Positions 62,986-64,000 of a stretch of 64,000 nucleotides of DNA are shown here, piece by piece. The first letter of the stretch is position 1; the number at the start of each line of letters is the position of its first letter. This stretch comes from Polaromonas sp. JS666 (lineage in GTDB: Bacteria > Pseudomonadota > Gammaproteobacteria > Burkholderiales > Burkholderiaceae_C), in assembly GCF_000013865.1 (NCBI RefSeq), contig NC_007948.1, positions 806,001 through 870,000 on the forward strand, in the 5' to 3' direction. The position numbers and the translations under genes are program-made. The notes beneath the pieces were generated by a model that worked only from the letters and a program-made list of their open reading frames with translations, did no database searches and was not told the DNA's origin.

Positions 62986-63261
62986 ATGAAGAAGTCCGTT
63001 TTCGGGGCTGTACATGCCCTGCTGGTGGTTGCCGCGCTGGTGCAGGGCACCGCTCATGTGCAGGCTACCGAGGCCGCACAAACCGCGACGCAGTCTGAAA
63101 AGGCCAAGCCCGGCAAAAAGCCGGCCAAACCTCAAGCCCGCGCCAGCAAGGTCAAGTTCATGCCCGGATCCGAAGAGACGGTCAGCCAGCGCGTGGCTCG
63201 CCTGAAGCGCGAATGCAAAGGGGCGGTGAACGCGGGTGCCTGCGAAGGCTATACGCGTTAA
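62986..63261 (+). CDS. Small exported hypothetical protein
   Basis: A 91-residue protein with a Sec signal (1-27, ending HVQA), an Ala/Lys/Pro-rich basic stretch (28-55), and a short C-terminal motif with two cysteines (RLKRECKGAVNAGACEGYTR) that may pair. GGGGAGAGGA is a strong ribosome-binding site. I do not recognise a function. The C-terminal motif looks conserved rather than random. Confidence 0.7.
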   Translation: MKKSVFGAVHALLVVAALVQGTAHVQATEAAQTATQSEKAKPGKKPAKPQARASKVKFMPGSEETVSQRVARLKRECKGAVNAGACEGYTR

Positions 63262-63313
63262 CCGCGTGCCTGGCTCGCTGCGGTCGGGCCAGGGGGCAAT
63301 AACGAATCAGCTC

Positions 63314-63643
63314 TCAGGCGGTGGGCGTTCCCAGCACCTGCTGGAGTTCGCCGTTCTGGTACATCTCCATCATGATGTCCGAACCGCCAATGAACTCGCC
63401 CTTCACATACAGCTGGGGAATGGTGGGCCAATTGCTGTATTCCTTGATGCCGTGGCGGATTTCCTCGTCTTCCAGCACGTTCACCGTCACAGGCTTGTTC
63501 ACCCCGCAGGCTTTCAGCACCTGGATGGCGCGGCCTGAAAAGCCGCACATCGGGAACTGGGCCGTGCCTTTCATAAACAGGACGACGTCGCTGGATTTGA
63601 CGATCTGGTCAATGCGTTGCTGGGTGGTGTCGGTAGTGCTCAT
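63314..63643 (-). CDS. grxD: Monothiol glutaredoxin, Grx4 type
   Basis: A 109-residue CGFS glutaredoxin (Cys33 in FPMCGFSGRA) with the glutathione-binding WPTIPQLYVKGEFIGGSDI. It carries and delivers Fe-S clusters together with BolA-type proteins. It is transcribed in the same direction as the neighbouring prmC, 189 bases downstream of it. Confidence 0.95.
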   Translation of the reverse strand: MSTTDTTQQRIDQIVKSSDVVLFMKGTAQFPMCGFSGRAIQVLKACGVNKPVTVNVLEDEEIRHGIKEYSNWPTIPQLYVKGEFIGGSDIMMEMYQNGELQQVLGTPTA

Positions 63644-63832
63644 GGTGAAATCCTTTTGGAATGGGCGCTCAGAGCCCGTGCGGGGTCGAAAAACAGAGGT
63701 TTTCGGCCGGGTCGTTCTTCAATAGATGGAATCTGGCAATCAGAATTCAACTATTTGATTATCCCGCTGTTTGAGGCCCGGTGCTCGGGTGCTACTGGTC
63801 CGTCCGGACCTGCCGAACTCCACGCGGGATAC

Positions 63833-64000
63833 TTAACCCGGCCATTGACCGCCCGAGCAGCGTGCGATGCCGGCCAGGTCCAGCCGGCTCTGGACCTGTG
63901 CGAAGCCCCGCTCGCGCAGGAGACCGCGTACCGCAGCCGCCTGGTCATAGCCGTGCTCCAGCAGCAGCCAGCCGCCGGGCGCCAGGTGTTCGGGCGCCTT
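63833..64000 (-). CDS. prmC: Peptide chain release factor N5-glutamine methyltransferase PrmC, 3' end
   Basis: The last 55 codons are inside the window and the gene starts beyond it. The segment HLAPGGWLLLEHGYDQAAAV and the end SRLDLAGIARCSGGQWPG match the C-terminus of HemK/PrmC, which methylates the GGQ glutamine of RF1 and RF2. The catalytic NPPY is outside. prmC next to grxD is a usual neighbourhood. Confidence 0.85.
   Translation of the reverse strand, partial: KAPEHLAPGGWLLLEHGYDQAAAVRGLLRERGFAQVQSRLDLAGIARCSGGQWPG

Noticed and set aside
63265..63298. CCTGGC...GCCAGG hairpin after the small secreted-protein gene
   Set aside because: A six-base stem with no T tail. It could arise by chance in this base composition.

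Overview
The window is a G+C-rich (about 60% or more by eye), densely packed chromosomal segment from a betaproteobacterium of the order Burkholderiales. Gene orders such as mlaFEDACB-ABC-bolA-murA-hisGDCB-HAFIE-tatABC, petABC-sspAB and coaE-zapD-yacG, together with the protein sequences, point to the family Comamonadaceae and most likely Polaromonas or a close relative. This assignment is inferred from familiarity, not from a search. Almost every gene is core metabolism or cell-envelope machinery. I see no phage, plasmid, CRISPR, toxin or defence genes. The only autonomous-looking mobile unit is one REP-type tyrosine transposase element.

Layout. 1-3034: end of a type IV pilus cluster (pilO partial, pilP, pilQ), closed by a terminator. 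3192-6208: aroK, aroB, dgt. 6438-7589: an orphan periplasmic amino-acid-type binding protein. 7663-8508: a RAYT transposase unit with perfect 17-bp terminal inverted repeats. 8641-14906: gltB-gltD, glutamate synthase. 15289-19412: the mla retrograde phospholipid-transport operon with mlaA built in. 19618-21520: an ABC-2 exporter pair. 21699-30578: bolA-like gene, murA and a complete his set (hisG D C B H A F I E). 30628-33305: a small membrane protein, a HIT protein and tatABC. 33348-37161: degQ-like protease (-), Nif3-like, pdxA, mscL (-). 37433-40370: petABC (cytochrome bc1). 40477-41796: sspA-sspB, then tRNA-Thr. 42007-46262: DciA-like DUF721 (-), M23 peptidase, secA. 46319-48963: argJ, an AAA+ ATPase (DUF815), mutT. 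49021-51416: lytic transglycosylase and proS (-). 51531-52768: rppH and a CNP1-like gene. 52876-55936: proB, obgE, rpmA, rplU, all on the minus strand. 56114-57187: ispB-type polyprenyl synthase and tRNA-Pro. 57324-62891: pilB-pilC-pilD-coaE-zapD-yacG. 62986-64000: a small secreted protein, grxD (-) and the 3' end of prmC (-).

How it works together. The two ends carry complementary type IV pilus parts: alignment complex and secretin at the left; ATPase, platform and prepilin peptidase at the right. The Tat translocase lies in the same window as several proteins with twin-arginine-like signals: the binding protein, MlaC, the lytic transglycosylase and, with a KR variant, the Rieske protein. 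The his genes form one co-directional run interrupted by palindromic intergenic repeats rather than by foreign genes.

The most unusual signal lies between the genes. A family of about 95-bp GC-rich, multi-hairpin repeats occurs at least eight times between 20.6 and 41.2 kb. Its CCCCCAC edge almost always touches a start or stop codon, and it may supply the ribosome-binding region of two genes. Two 144-bp copies bracket the ABC permease as inverted repeats. A second family of tiny GCTA...TAGC palindromes, a hairpin over the secA start region, and a 23-bp-arm inverted repeat after mlaB complete the non-coding picture.
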